Below are positions 24,857 to 33,469 of a stretch of DNA of 64,000 nt, in pieces; within the stretch, counting starts at the first letter, position 1, and every line of letters begins with the position of its first letter. Source of the DNA: Gemmatimonadota bacterium (GTDB taxonomy: Bacteria > Latescibacterota > UBA2968 > UBA8231); the NCBI GenBank assembly GCA_028875345.1, contig JAPPEG010000101.1:1-64000 (forward strand). Reading direction: 5' to 3'. Position numbers and translations under genes: made by a program. A model generated the notes under the pieces. The model made no database searches. It saw nothing but the letters and a program-made list of their open reading frames with translations, and was not told the DNA's origin.

Positions 24857-25732
24857 ATGGAGACCACCACGGTAAAAATTGATCCCAAAGAAGAAATCGG
24901 CTTTATGACGGTCGATGAGACTGATTTTGCCGCTTTCTCCTTAAGCCAGCAGATCCGCCATCTCGAAATGGAGGGCTACGTGCTCATGCCAGACGTGCTT
25001 GACGCCGAGCACATTGCAGCGCTAAAGGCCGAGCTAAAAGACCTGCCGATGGGACAAAAGGACTACAGCGAGGCTCAAACCTTCCACCACGAGCCCCAAT
25101 GCGCGAGCCGGTTGGTAGCCGAGTTGATCGGCTATCCGCCGATCGCGGAATTCCTCAAAGCGCTCATGGGGCCGGACATCGTCTTCACGCACGGGCTTTT
25201 TACCCGCACCCTCTCCGGCTCGCCGGGCATTTCAATGCACACCGACGGCCAGCCATTCGGCTCGTCGATCTTTGGCTTCGAAGGCTCTTCGCCGCGCCTT
25301 TTGCGGGTGCTCTACTACCTCGACGACCTGTCGCCCGAGCGCGCGCCCTTCCGGCTCATCCCGCGCTCCCATCTCTCGTTCCACGCCCAAGCCAACCCGT
25401 ACGTGCGCTATGTCTCGCACCCGCAGGAAATCACGCTCTGTGCCAAGGCCGGTTCGGTAGTAATGATCCCCGCCCTCCTCTTCCACGGCACCCATCCCAA
25501 CAGGGACTTGGCCCCTCGGGAACTGATCCAGTTCGGCTACCGGCCAGCTTGGGCGGGGCCAGTTCAGCCGATGGACGAGTGGGATTCGGAATGGGTGGAA
25601 AACGCGCCGGCCGTGGCCAAACCTTTTCTCCAAAGCCGCAACACCACCGGCAAGGAGTGGAAACAAGTCCACAAACCCCAGGGCATGCAGCACGACGCAC
25701 CGGGCATCAATCCAGACCGCTGGGGGGACTAA
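24857..25732 (+). CDS. Phytanoyl-CoA dioxygenase (PhyH)-family protein
   Basis: 291 aa from ATG 24857, with AAAGGAGG 6 nt upstream. Fe(II) ligands are H128 and D130 (SMHTDG) and H210 or H213 (LLFHGTHPN). An Arg/Gln pair downstream ('RELIQFGYRP') fits 2-oxoglutarate binding. Unlike the paralogue at 16433-17167 it keeps the standard HxD. The N-terminal 35 residues are a family-atypical extension. In this operon it probably hydroxylates or demethylates a small organic substrate. Two base pairs separate its stop from the next GTG. Confidence 0.9.
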   Translation: METTTVKIDPKEEIGFMTVDETDFAAFSLSQQIRHLEMEGYVLMPDVLDAEHIAALKAELKDLPMGQKDYSEAQTFHHEPQCASRLVAELIGYPPIAEFLKALMGPDIVFTHGLFTRTLSGSPGISMHTDGQPFGSSIFGFEGSSPRLLRVLYYLDDLSPERAPFRLIPRSHLSFHAQANPYVRYVSHPQEITLCAKAGSVVMIPALLFHGTHPNRDLAPRELIQFGYRPAWAGPVQPMDEWDSEWVENAPAVAKPFLQSRNTTGKEWKQVHKPQGMQHDAPGINPDRWGD

Positions 25733-25734
25733 TC

Positions 25735-26472
25735 GTGAAACTAGCTGAACTCACTTGGCCCGATCTAGAGCAGGTATCCAGAGACGACACGGTAGTCGTA
25801 TATCCCATCGCGGCATTTGAGCAGCACGGGCCGCATCTGCCGTTTATAACGGACACCGCCGAGGTCGCCGCCATCGTCGATCGCCTCGACGCGGAAATTC
25901 CCGATCAGGTCCTCTGTCTCCCGGCGCAATGGCTGGGCTACTCTCCGCACCACCTGCGGTTTAAGGGCACGATAACAGCCCGATCAGAGACCCACATCAA
26001 CATGATCGTCGATACCGTCAGCAGCATGGTCCACGCCGACTTCGACAAAATCCTCATCGTCAACGGCCACGGCGGCAACGTTCCCAATATGAACGTCTCC
26101 CTCCAGCGCCTGATGGAGAAGTGCCCCGACGCGAGAATCTATGGAACCTCTTGGTTTGCCTACGACGAGCTAGGCGAGATCAGAGAGGCGGGGCCCCACG
26201 GTTGGGGGCACGCGGGCGAGATGGAAACTTCGCTGATGATGGCCCTGCATCCCGAGTGGGTCAAAGCAGATCGCCTGCAAAAGGACGGCCATCCGCCGCA
26301 ATCCGAGCGCGCCGGCCAAGTCTCCCGCTACCGCTGGATCCACCAATCGACCGACCAAGGCACCTACGGCGATCCCACTTATGGGTCTGCCGAAAAAGGA
26401 GAGCGCTTCATCAGCGCTGCAGTCGAGGTGTTGGTCCGCATCGTCGAGGACATAAGGAAAGGTCACTTGTAA
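25735..26472 (+). CDS. Creatininase-family amidohydrolase
   Basis: 245 aa; the start is GTG 25735, two bases after the dioxygenase stop, with GGGGGGAC just upstream, so translation is likely coupled. Metal-binding motifs: 'FEQHGPHLPFITDT' (Glu, His, Asp), 'NGHGGN' (His) and a downstream Glu ('HAGEMETSLM'). The family cleaves cyclic or linear amides (creatinine, formamides, lactam-like rings). Together with the amidohydrolase and RraA-like genes it points to breakdown of a nitrogen-containing small molecule. Confidence 0.92.
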   Translation: MKLAELTWPDLEQVSRDDTVVVYPIAAFEQHGPHLPFITDTAEVAAIVDRLDAEIPDQVLCLPAQWLGYSPHHLRFKGTITARSETHINMIVDTVSSMVHADFDKILIVNGHGGNVPNMNVSLQRLMEKCPDARIYGTSWFAYDELGEIREAGPHGWGHAGEMETSLMMALHPEWVKADRLQKDGHPPQSERAGQVSRYRWIHQSTDQGTYGDPTYGSAEKGERFISAAVEVLVRIVEDIRKGHL

Positions 26473-26546
26473 GTCCGTGAATACAACTTGCCCGGCCAGC
26501 ACCAAATTGCGACCGTAAGGCTAGCTTTTTTAGAGGAGGACGTCCC

Positions 26547-27560
26547 ATGGAAATGACAAAAAACCAGCGCAAAATAAACTGGTATCGGTGTCCCCTGCCG
26601 CGCGAGACGCTCGCTGCGCTCAACCAGCGCAGCGACTTTTGGGGGTTACTGCAAACGCTGGGGCATTTGGGTCTGCTGGCGGCGACGGGCGCAGGGGCTT
26701 GGTACGCGGCGGAGCACTTGGCCCTGCCGTGGCTGCTGCTGATCCTCTTTTTCCACGGCACGTTCTACGCCTTTTTGCTCAACGGCTTCCACGAATTGTG
26801 TCACTCCACAGTCTTCAAGAGCAAGTTCCTCAACTACTTCTTCCTGCGCGTGTTCAGCTTTCTCGGCGGGTATAACCACATCCACTTCTGGACCAGTCAC
26901 GCCGAGCACCACAAGTACACTCTACACCCGCCCGACGATCTCGAAGTGGTCCTGCCGGCCCGATTGCGATTCGTGGATTTTCTCAAGAGTGCCATTGTAA
27001 ATCCGTGGGGCTTGTACGCCCGCTACAAGGCGACTTGGCGGCGGGCACGCGGGAAATTAGAGGGCGAATGGGAGCTGGCGATCTTCCCCGAGTCGGACCC
27101 AGACAAGCGGCGACGGCTCATCCGCTGGGATCGCTTCTTGCTGGTGGGGCACGCCCTAATCGTAGTAGTATCCTTGTACTTCGGCCTGTGGATGGTGCCA
27201 GTGCTCGTTACGCTCGCGCCTTTTTACGGCGGCTGGTTGCTGTTTCTGTGCAACAACACCCAGCACATCGGCTTGCAGGACGACGTGCCGGACTTCCGGC
27301 TCTGCACCCGCACGGTCATCTTGAATCCGTTCTTCCGCTTCCTCTACTGGCACATGAACTACCACATCGAACACCACATGTACGCCGGCGTGCCGTGCTA
27401 CCGGCTCGGCAAGCTGCACGCGGCCATCAAAAGCGACCTCCCGCACTGTCCGCAGGGATTGTATGCAGCGTGGACGGAGATCGCCGCCATCCTCGAACGA
27501 CAAAAGGCCGAGCCAGACTACGAATACGTGCCGGAATTGCCCACGCCCGTCGCGGCTTGA
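26547..27560 (+). CDS. Membrane fatty-acid desaturase/hydroxylase
   Basis: 337 aa, start ATG 26547 with GAGGAGG upstream. Three His boxes of the di-iron desaturase family are present: 'HELCH' (~80-84), 'HAEHH' (~115-119) and 'HIEHH' (~273-277), plus 'NTQHIG'. Four hydrophobic spans flank them (around 32-75, 95-112, 195-235). The family inserts double bonds or hydroxyls in acyl chains or carotenoid-like lipids in the inner membrane. It lies 74 bp after the creatininase; whether it shares the operon is uncertain. Its TGA abuts the TGA of the convergent SDR gene at 27560/27561. Confidence 0.92.
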   Translation: MEMTKNQRKINWYRCPLPRETLAALNQRSDFWGLLQTLGHLGLLAATGAGAWYAAEHLALPWLLLILFFHGTFYAFLLNGFHELCHSTVFKSKFLNYFFLRVFSFLGGYNHIHFWTSHAEHHKYTLHPPDDLEVVLPARLRFVDFLKSAIVNPWGLYARYKATWRRARGKLEGEWELAIFPESDPDKRRRLIRWDRFLLVGHALIVVVSLYFGLWMVPVLVTLAPFYGGWLLFLCNNTQHIGLQDDVPDFRLCTRTVILNPFFRFLYWHMNYHIEHHMYAGVPCYRLGKLHAAIKSDLPHCPQGLYAAWTEIAAILERQKAEPDYEYVPELPTPVAA

Positions 27561-28244
27561 TCACCACTGCTGCCCCAGCGGCGTCAGCACCAGTTCATCG
27601 ACATTGACCCCGCGCGGCTGCGCCAGCACAAAGCACACAGCGTCGGCAACCTCATCGCGGCTCAAGCGACAACGCCGGCCGCCTTCATCCAACGACACCG
27701 GATTGGGGCTAGCCACTGAGCCTAAGGTGATTAAGCCGACGTGGACTCCCTGCTCCGCTGCCTCCCAGCGCAAACTCTCGCACAGCCCACGCACCGCAGA
27801 CTCAACCGCCGCGTAGAGCACCGGCGGCCGCGCGCGGATCAACCCCTGCAAGCCGTTGATATGCAGCATCCGTCCGCCGCTTTGCATTAGCATCGGCAGG
27901 GCGGCGCGCGTAATCTGCAACGCGCCGCTTACATCCGTATCGACAAAGGCGCGCAGGTCCTCGTAGCTGACCTCGGCAAGCGGCCCCTCCACCCAAGTGC
28001 CGGCCGCATTGACCAGCGCGTCGAGACTCCCAAACGCCTCCACCGACTCCCGCACCGCAGCTTCGCAATCCGCAACAATCCCCACATCGCCCGGCACCGC
28101 TACCGCGCCGTCCAACTCAACGGCGAGAGCCTGCACCCTCTCCACACGCCGCGCCATCAGCGCAACTCGGTGCCCAGCCGCAGCTAGCCGTCGAGCGATG
28201 GTCTCACCAATGCCAGAACTGGCACCTGTAATAAGTGCATTCAC
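27561..28244 (-). CDS. SDR-fold protein with lost catalytic residues
   Basis: 227 aa. The Rossmann signature 'TGASSGIG' (6-13) and 'VNAAG' (~78-82) are intact, so NAD(P) binding is expected. The active site is not: 'YAAVE' has Tyr144 but Glu148 in place of Lys, the catalytic Ser region reads 'HINGLQG' (Gly131) instead of Ser, and 'VDTDVSG' has Asp instead of the conserved Asn. It is therefore a likely pseudoenzyme, redox sensor or protein with altered chemistry. It is convergent with the desaturase and monocistronic, with a 24-bp gap to the next gene. Confidence 0.85.
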   Translation of the reverse strand: MNALITGASSGIGETIARRLAAAGHRVALMARRVERVQALAVELDGAVAVPGDVGIVADCEAAVRESVEAFGSLDALVNAAGTWVEGPLAEVSYEDLRAFVDTDVSGALQITRAALPMLMQSGGRMLHINGLQGLIRARPPVLYAAVESAVRGLCESLRWEAAEQGVHVGLITLGSVASPNPVSLDEGGRRCRLSRDEVADAVCFVLAQPRGVNVDELVLTPLGQQW

Positions 28245-28268
28245 TGCGAGGTATCTCCTGATAATCTG

Positions 28269-28562
28269 TCAACCATTCAGATAAATATATATGGTCTCCG
28301 TCGCCTGACGAGACTCGACGTGCCGCTTCAAATCGGCCCATCGCTCGAAGCCATATTCGCGGGCAATGACCAGTTGGGCGTTTCTCAAGGAGAACTTGGT
28401 TTGAAAAATCTCGTCGTCCGTCCGCTCGGACAAATGCGACAAGGTTTGCCTGAGCCGCTGCGCGCTGGCGGGATCAGCGGATCGGTGGCCCTTCAGCAGG
28501 CTTTTGGCTTGCTTCTTGAGTTGCTCTAGGTTGGGATTGGGCGGAAGCGCAGCCGGGGACAT
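28269..28562 (-). CDS. Small helical protein (domain found before ankyrin/glyoxalase modules)
   Basis: 97 aa from ATG 28562, with AAAGGAG 7 nt upstream; the longer frame is not needed. 'LPPNPNLEQLKKQAKSLLKG' at the start and 'FSLRNAQLVIAREYGFERWA' near the end match a short helical domain often fused to ankyrin-repeat or glyoxalase proteins. Here it stands alone and ends 'IYIYLNG', suggesting loss of the downstream module. Function unknown. Confidence 0.7.
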   Translation of the reverse strand: MSPAALPPNPNLEQLKKQAKSLLKGHRSADPASAQRLRQTLSHLSERTDDEIFQTKFSLRNAQLVIAREYGFERWADLKRHVESRQATETIYIYLNG

Positions 28563-28588
28563 ACACACTCCTTTCGCAGTGCCTGACG

Positions 28589-29599
28589 CTACTCTTCTAT
28601 ACTCCGGGGAATCGGCAAGTTCGCGAGCAACTGGGTAATTTTCCAATCCCCTGACCTGCGACTCAATCCCCAAAATACATATCGCTTCATACTGTGGATC
28701 GCCGAGCCTTTTTCGTGGGAGACAGAGACCGTCTCCTCGGTCAAGGCCAAGGCTGTCAACCCGTTTTCACCTAGATTGGTGTAAATCACGCGCCGATCGA
28801 TGGTATAGTTCGCATACGTCAATCGCTTTTTCAGCCAAGCCTCAAATTCCTCGGCGTCGCTGAATGCAATGCGCCACTTAGTTCGGTCCATCAGGTGATA
28901 GGCGTCGTAGGCGACGAAGTCCTCATCAACGGCCGCCACTATGGCCCCGATGTCTTTGTTTTGCCAAGCCTCGGCTTCTCGCTCCAATATGGCCGCGATG
29001 TACGTCGCGCTCGCCGCGGAAGCAGGTGCTATAGCCGTGGTATCTGCGATATTTTGGAAGACGCTGGCGGCGAGCCATTGGTCATCGTCTTTGGTAAAGG
29101 TCCACAGGCGATACATGTCGAGGGACTGGCTAGTACCGCTTTGCCTATCGATGACCAAACCAGAGTCCTGAGTAGCGACGATGGCTTTGTCGTTGCGGGC
29201 GAGAATAAACAACACCGTGCGGTTGAGATCGTAGCGCCGATGCTCGAAATCAGCGGCTAAGGCTCGAGCTAAGACCGCTCGGTTTTCGCGGAGCACGGTC
29301 CACCCTCGTGGATCCGCCGAATGATGCCCTTCATAGACGACGGCATGATCGGCATAGGCTTGGATGGCTACGTCTGCATTTCCCCGACGGTGGCCGGATT
29401 TTTCAGTGCTCAAAACCTGGCGGATCAAGACCGTCTCGGGCGTTTCCGCAGCCCAGGCGATACTCCCTAAAAAATTCAGTGCGACGAGGTAGGCGATGAA
29501 TCGGTTTTTTCTTACTGCCGCTCCGTTCTCTGCGGAGGCGGAGATGAAACGGGTGAGGATAGGGCTTGCAGCAGGATGAATCCGAGAATATCGCTGCAT
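28589..29599 (-). CDS. Exported protein with two SnoaL/DUF4440-like (NTF2-fold) domains
   Basis: 336 aa from ATG 29599 with AAGGGAG upstream. A positively charged N-terminus precedes a hydrophobic segment at ~33-50 ending 'SIAWAAE', which fits a long signal peptide. Two repeats follow, each ~115 residues: ~54-170 and ~195-320, both with the 'Y.aDd.V.ydghh....g....r' type pattern seen in nuclear-shuttle/SnoaL-like DUF4440 proteins. There is no clear catalytic set. It lies 26 bp upstream of the small helical protein and may form an operon with it. Function unknown. Confidence 0.7.
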   Translation of the reverse strand: MQRYSRIHPAASPILTRFISASAENGAAVRKNRFIAYLVALNFLGSIAWAAETPETVLIRQVLSTEKSGHRRGNADVAIQAYADHAVVYEGHHSADPRGWTVLRENRAVLARALAADFEHRRYDLNRTVLFILARNDKAIVATQDSGLVIDRQSGTSQSLDMYRLWTFTKDDDQWLAASVFQNIADTTAIAPASAASATYIAAILEREAEAWQNKDIGAIVAAVDEDFVAYDAYHLMDRTKWRIAFSDAEEFEAWLKKRLTYANYTIDRRVIYTNLGENGLTALALTEETVSVSHEKGSAIHSMKRYVFWGLSRRSGDWKITQLLANLPIPRSIEE

Positions 29600-29785
29600 G
29601 TGATCTCCCTTCGTTGCGCCTGATGTCCGCGTAGATCAGGCAGAAAAGAGTACACAGCAGGAGATATTCCGAGAGAGGTGGGCTTGGCCCTTTTGGCGGA
29701 CTAGGGGGCTCCCTTAAAGCACCTATTCCGCAATCAAAAAGAGCAGTACAACCATGTCAAGAATACTTTTCGGTGCGACAGAAAC

Positions 29786-30775
29786 TTAGATAAATCTAGA
29801 CGTGATTTGCCCCACGGGGGCCTCGCCCCGAGCGTAGCGGTCGAGATTGTCCGCAGCCAGACGCGCTCGCTTGCGCGAGGTGCCGTCGGTCGAACCAGCG
29901 GTGTGGGGCATGACAAACACATTGGGCAATTGGAAAACAGGGGCCGTAGCGTCGGGCGGCTCCTGAGCGAACACATCGAGCCCGGCCCCACTCAAGCGAC
30001 CGTCCACGAGCGCTTGGTAAAGAGCGTCCTCATCGACGAGCGCCCCTCGCGCCACGTTGATCAAGCACGCGGTTTCCTTCATCAGGCCGATGCGCCGCGC
30101 GTCAATGGTATGCCGGGTCTCCGGCGTCAGGTGCAGGTGCAGCGACAGGTAGTCGCTCTCGGCCACCACGCGGTCGACGTCCTCGGGTCCGCCGAGAAAT
30201 TCGGGCTGGATCTCGGCGAGGATTTCCTCTTCAATGGGGCGGATGTCGATGGCCAAGATCCGCAGGCCAAAGGGCTTGGCTCGGCGCGCCAAATCTTGGG
30301 CGCTCGCACCAAAACCGATCAGGCCGAGCGTCAGGCCCTCCAACTCGACACCCGTAGGCACGTACATCTTGCGAGCGTCGAAATTCCGCCGCGCCTCTCC
30401 GTAGCGGTGGGCGTGCATGAGGATGAACATCATCGCACTCTGAGCCAACGCCACGCTGCTGAGCTGCCCAGGGCAATGGGCTAGCAACAATCCAGTACTG
30501 AGAATTCCCTCGACATCGACGTGGTCGAGGCCGGTAGTCTGGACCTGGAGGAATTTGACGCCAGCGTCGGTTGCAGCGGCCAGCAGGTCCGGACTGATAT
30601 TGCCCCCTAAATCGACGATAGCTTCAATGCCCGCCATTTGCGGCGCGGCTGGCTGGGTGCGGTCGAAGACGCGGAGATTGTGTCGGGCACTTACGGCCTC
30701 AATCACGTCGGTCGTCCAAGGCGAGGCAATTGCGGCGACCGGGTGGGGCAGAAAGAGAACCTCAAGCCGTCGCAT
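29786..30775 (-). CDS. D-isomer 2-hydroxyacid dehydrogenase
   Basis: 329 aa. NAD-binding region 'GLIGFGASAQDLARR' (~150-165; the third Gly of GxGxxG is Ala). Catalytic Arg in 'NVARGALVDE', Glu in 'AQEPP' and His in 'MPHTAGST' are all in place, so activity is expected. It reduces 2-oxoacids or oxidises D-2-hydroxyacids in the cytosol. The start lies 3 bp after the aldolase stop: the aldolase product (a 2-oxoacid or aldehyde) would be its natural substrate or partner. Confidence 0.92.
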   Translation of the reverse strand: MRRLEVLFLPHPVAAIASPWTTDVIEAVSARHNLRVFDRTQPAAPQMAGIEAIVDLGGNISPDLLAAATDAGVKFLQVQTTGLDHVDVEGILSTGLLLAHCPGQLSSVALAQSAMMFILMHAHRYGEARRNFDARKMYVPTGVELEGLTLGLIGFGASAQDLARRAKPFGLRILAIDIRPIEEEILAEIQPEFLGGPEDVDRVVAESDYLSLHLHLTPETRHTIDARRIGLMKETACLINVARGALVDEDALYQALVDGRLSGAGLDVFAQEPPDATAPVFQLPNVFVMPHTAGSTDGTSRKRARLAADNLDRYARGEAPVGQITSRFI

Positions 30776-30778
30776 GCG

Positions 30779-31555
30779 CTAGTACCCCAAGTCGGCGCGG
30801 ACACGCGCCATCTGTTCGCAGCCAGCCGCGAGAAACGGCTCATCGCCGCCAGCGAGAATCAGCGAGAAGCCGTCGTCCATGGCGCGTTGGATTGACTGCG
30901 GGTCGCTAGCCGGGCGATAGACCCCAATACCGGCGGGCTTGCCAGCGCGGCGAGCGGCCGCGGCGAGCTCGGCCTGGGCGTCTTGGAAAACAGACCCCTC
31001 GTAGTCAAAGGGCACCCCCAGCGAGATCGACAGATCGACCGGGCCGATGACGAACGTATCGACGCCCTCGACGGCGAGGATTTCGTCGATATTGGCGACC
31101 GCCTCGGCCGTTTCAATCAGCGCGATGAATATCACCAAGTCGTTTATCTCCGCGAAGTACTCGTCAGTGCGCAACCCGTACTGGGCCGCCCGATGCGGTC
31201 CAAAACCGCGAATGCCAACCGGAGGATAGCGGCAGGCGCGCGCGCCTTCTGCGGCTTGGTCAGCGGTGTTGACGAACGGGGCGAGGATGCCCAGTGCGCC
31301 CATGTCGAGGTAGAGGCGGATCTGCTCCTCGTCGATGCGCGGCAGGCGGACGATGGGCATGGCTGGGGTATTGCCGATGGCCTGCAATTGCGCCTGGATG
31401 CCAGTGGGGGTCTGCGGCGCGTGTTCCGAGTCGATGACGAGAAAGTCAAAGCCCGAGTGGCCGCAGAGTTCGGCAATGGCCGGAGAGCCAAAGCGGAGCT
31501 GGGTACCAAAAGCGGGCCTTCCCGCGGCGAATTGGTCTTTGATGCGGTTGTGCAT
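30779..31555 (-). CDS. HpcH/HpaI-family class II aldolase
   Basis: 258 aa from ATG 31555, with AGGAG 6 nt upstream (a longer frame starting 18 nt earlier is not favoured). 'FLVIDSEHAP' holds the catalytic His, and the metal ligands are the Glu in 'ALIETAEAV' and the Asp in 'IGPVDLS'. The 'RLPRIDE' loop binds the 2-oxoacid. It catalyses retro-aldol cleavage of 2-keto-3-deoxy acids or related compounds to pyruvate plus an aldehyde. It is placed between a putative glycan-active enzyme and a 2-hydroxyacid dehydrogenase, which suggests a sugar-acid degradation branch. Confidence 0.92.
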   Translation of the reverse strand: MHNRIKDQFAAGRPAFGTQLRFGSPAIAELCGHSGFDFLVIDSEHAPQTPTGIQAQLQAIGNTPAMPIVRLPRIDEEQIRLYLDMGALGILAPFVNTADQAAEGARACRYPPVGIRGFGPHRAAQYGLRTDEYFAEINDLVIFIALIETAEAVANIDEILAVEGVDTFVIGPVDLSISLGVPFDYEGSVFQDAQAELAAAARRAGKPAGIGVYRPASDPQSIQRAMDDGFSLILAGGDEPFLAAGCEQMARVRADLGY

Positions 31556-31563
31556 GTAGTCTC

Positions 31564-33459
31564 CTAACTCCACGGCAGGGCGTACGAGGGCTTATTGACG
31601 AAGCGCTCCATCCCCAAGTCGAGCCGAATCGCCGATCCAGGCTGAAGACAGACGGTGAAGTGTCGGTCCTGTACGGCGACCGTTTTGTCCTCCAGTTGCC
31701 CCTGAACGTTCTGCTGATATTGGGTGGCGTGTGAGTGTCCCGCACCGGCTTCCTCAGCCGAGAGGGGCCGTCGCTGCTGGTAGGCAACGCGAGTGAAGCT
31801 GTGCTCGCCAAAAGCGCCGGCCTGCACCAAGACCTCGCGCTCTTCCGTCGGGTGCAGGTTGACCAAGTGCAGAACGGCCCGCTCGTCTGCCAGCGATTCC
31901 ACCAAGGCGGCCACGTCTAGCGGCAAGCCCGGTCGGCGGCGTTGCGGGTCGAAGTAGCGCAGGCGGGCCATGAGCAGGCCGCCATTGTACATGAAGAGCG
32001 GGGCTCCCATCGTCAGTTGCACCAAGCCCTCGACAGTGATGGGATTGCGCACTTGCAGATACCAGTCGCCGTAGGTAGCAGGATCTTGCTGGTCGTCGCG
32101 CATGAAGGCCAAGCGCTGATATACTTGCGCGTGGTTGTGCCGCAGGATATCCACCGGGTACTCCAGGTATTCGCCTTCAAGATACGCGGTCCAAGCCGCT
32201 TCGTGGCCGCCGCCGTGCTTGGAAGAGTGCGAGCTTACCTGCCGCCAATTGTCGCTGTCGTGGTTGCGCTGCTGTTGGAGCCGCGCCATGTCCTCTTGCT
32301 GCATGCTCATGCACCAGAGGTGGGTCGTGGGATGGGCCTGCATGGGACTGTACCCGTCCCAGCCTTTGTCGTGGTAGAAGTGCGGCGCGTATAGCGTCTG
32401 TCCCCGCATTTCCCCCTGCTGCATCAGCACGTCGATTTGCGAGCGCGGAAAGTCCATGTAGCGCAAGTCGCCGGAGAGCAACGCCGCGTTTTCCGCGGCC
32501 GCAATGCAGGCGTCGCTCAGGTGGTGCCAGCCGTGCGGCCACGTCCAGCCGTAGTACCCGCCGTACCACTTGCCGTCGATGTATTCGCCGATCTGCCCCG
32601 ACAGGCCGACGTTGTCGGGTAGGATGCCGTTGTTTTGCCGGGTGCGCTCGATCCACGCGTTGGTGTATTCCTCGACCCAAGCTCGGTACTTGTCGTCGCC
32701 GCTGCACAGATAGGCGTTGGTCACCATGCTGGTAGCGGCGAGGTTGCAGGCCACATCGCCGCGGCTCATGCGCTCGACGAGGGTTTGGCCCATCTTCTCT
32801 TCCATGCCTGGCTTTTGCAAATCCTCGACTGTCTCAATGCCGGGAATGTCGTGAAAGGGCAAGGGCCAAGGTTTCCACTGGGCGTAGCGATAGACCGTGT
32901 AGTGCTTTTCGAAGTTGCGGTGTGCTGGTCCCATACTGCCGTTGTGGGCGCAGCGGATGAGCTTTTTCTCCGCGTCGTAATTGGGGGCCTCGGGGTCTTC
33001 GTTGAGATAAAAGCCCGCATAGCGCTTGGCGCGCTCGACGTTCTTTTTAGTTGGATCAGCGAGACATAGCAAATAGAAAAACAAGTATCCCTCGCCTTGG
33101 TGCATCCAGTCGTACCCTTGCTCGTATTCTTTGACGACCATGGGGTGGCCGTGGCCGGTGTCGTAGCGGGTGAACTGTCGGGTGATGCCCTCCCAAGTGC
33201 GGTGGGAATATTCGAGCACGTGCTCGCCGCCACCCATCAAGTAAAAAAGCGGCCAGTTGTGGAAGCTCTCGTACGCATCGTCGAGGCCGTCGATGCTGCT
33301 AAAGTCCTCTGTGGGCGGCCACAGCACCGAGCCGTCCGGGCGCACGTAGCGCTCCATGAGCGGATGGACGGACGCGTCCATCAGGTCGATTAGGCTGCGT
33401 TCGAGAACGGCCCATTGGGGCGGCTCGACAAACGGTATGTTCCCTTCAACTCTTACCAC
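31564..33459 (-). CDS. Putative (alpha/alpha)-barrel glycan-active enzyme, family not recognised
   Basis: 631 aa from GTG 33459, chosen because GAGGAG lies 5 nt upstream; the frame open further upstream overlaps the foldase gene. There is no signal peptide. The first ~450 residues are rich in Trp, Tyr and His with helical-hairpin spacing ('WPHGWHHLSDACIAAAENAALL', split here by motif WPHGWHH), as in (alpha/alpha)6 lyases, heparinase-like or unsaturated glycosyl hydrolases. The C-terminal ~150 residues look beta-rich. Candidate catalytic residues cannot be assigned. It lies 8 bp ahead of the aldolase and 10 bp after the foldase, linking the envelope cluster to sugar-acid catabolism. Confidence 0.65.
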   Translation of the reverse strand: MVRVEGNIPFVEPPQWAVLERSLIDLMDASVHPLMERYVRPDGSVLWPPTEDFSSIDGLDDAYESFHNWPLFYLMGGGEHVLEYSHRTWEGITRQFTRYDTGHGHPMVVKEYEQGYDWMHQGEGYLFFYLLCLADPTKKNVERAKRYAGFYLNEDPEAPNYDAEKKLIRCAHNGSMGPAHRNFEKHYTVYRYAQWKPWPLPFHDIPGIETVEDLQKPGMEEKMGQTLVERMSRGDVACNLAATSMVTNAYLCSGDDKYRAWVEEYTNAWIERTRQNNGILPDNVGLSGQIGEYIDGKWYGGYYGWTWPHGWHHLSDACIAAAENAALLSGDLRYMDFPRSQIDVLMQQGEMRGQTLYAPHFYHDKGWDGYSPMQAHPTTHLWCMSMQQEDMARLQQQRNHDSDNWRQVSSHSSKHGGGHEAAWTAYLEGEYLEYPVDILRHNHAQVYQRLAFMRDDQQDPATYGDWYLQVRNPITVEGLVQLTMGAPLFMYNGGLLMARLRYFDPQRRRPGLPLDVAALVESLADERAVLHLVNLHPTEEREVLVQAGAFGEHSFTRVAYQQRRPLSAEEAGAGHSHATQYQQNVQGQLEDKTVAVQDRHFTVCLQPGSAIRLDLGMERFVNKPSYALPWS

Positions 33460-33469
33460 TTTAGTCTCC

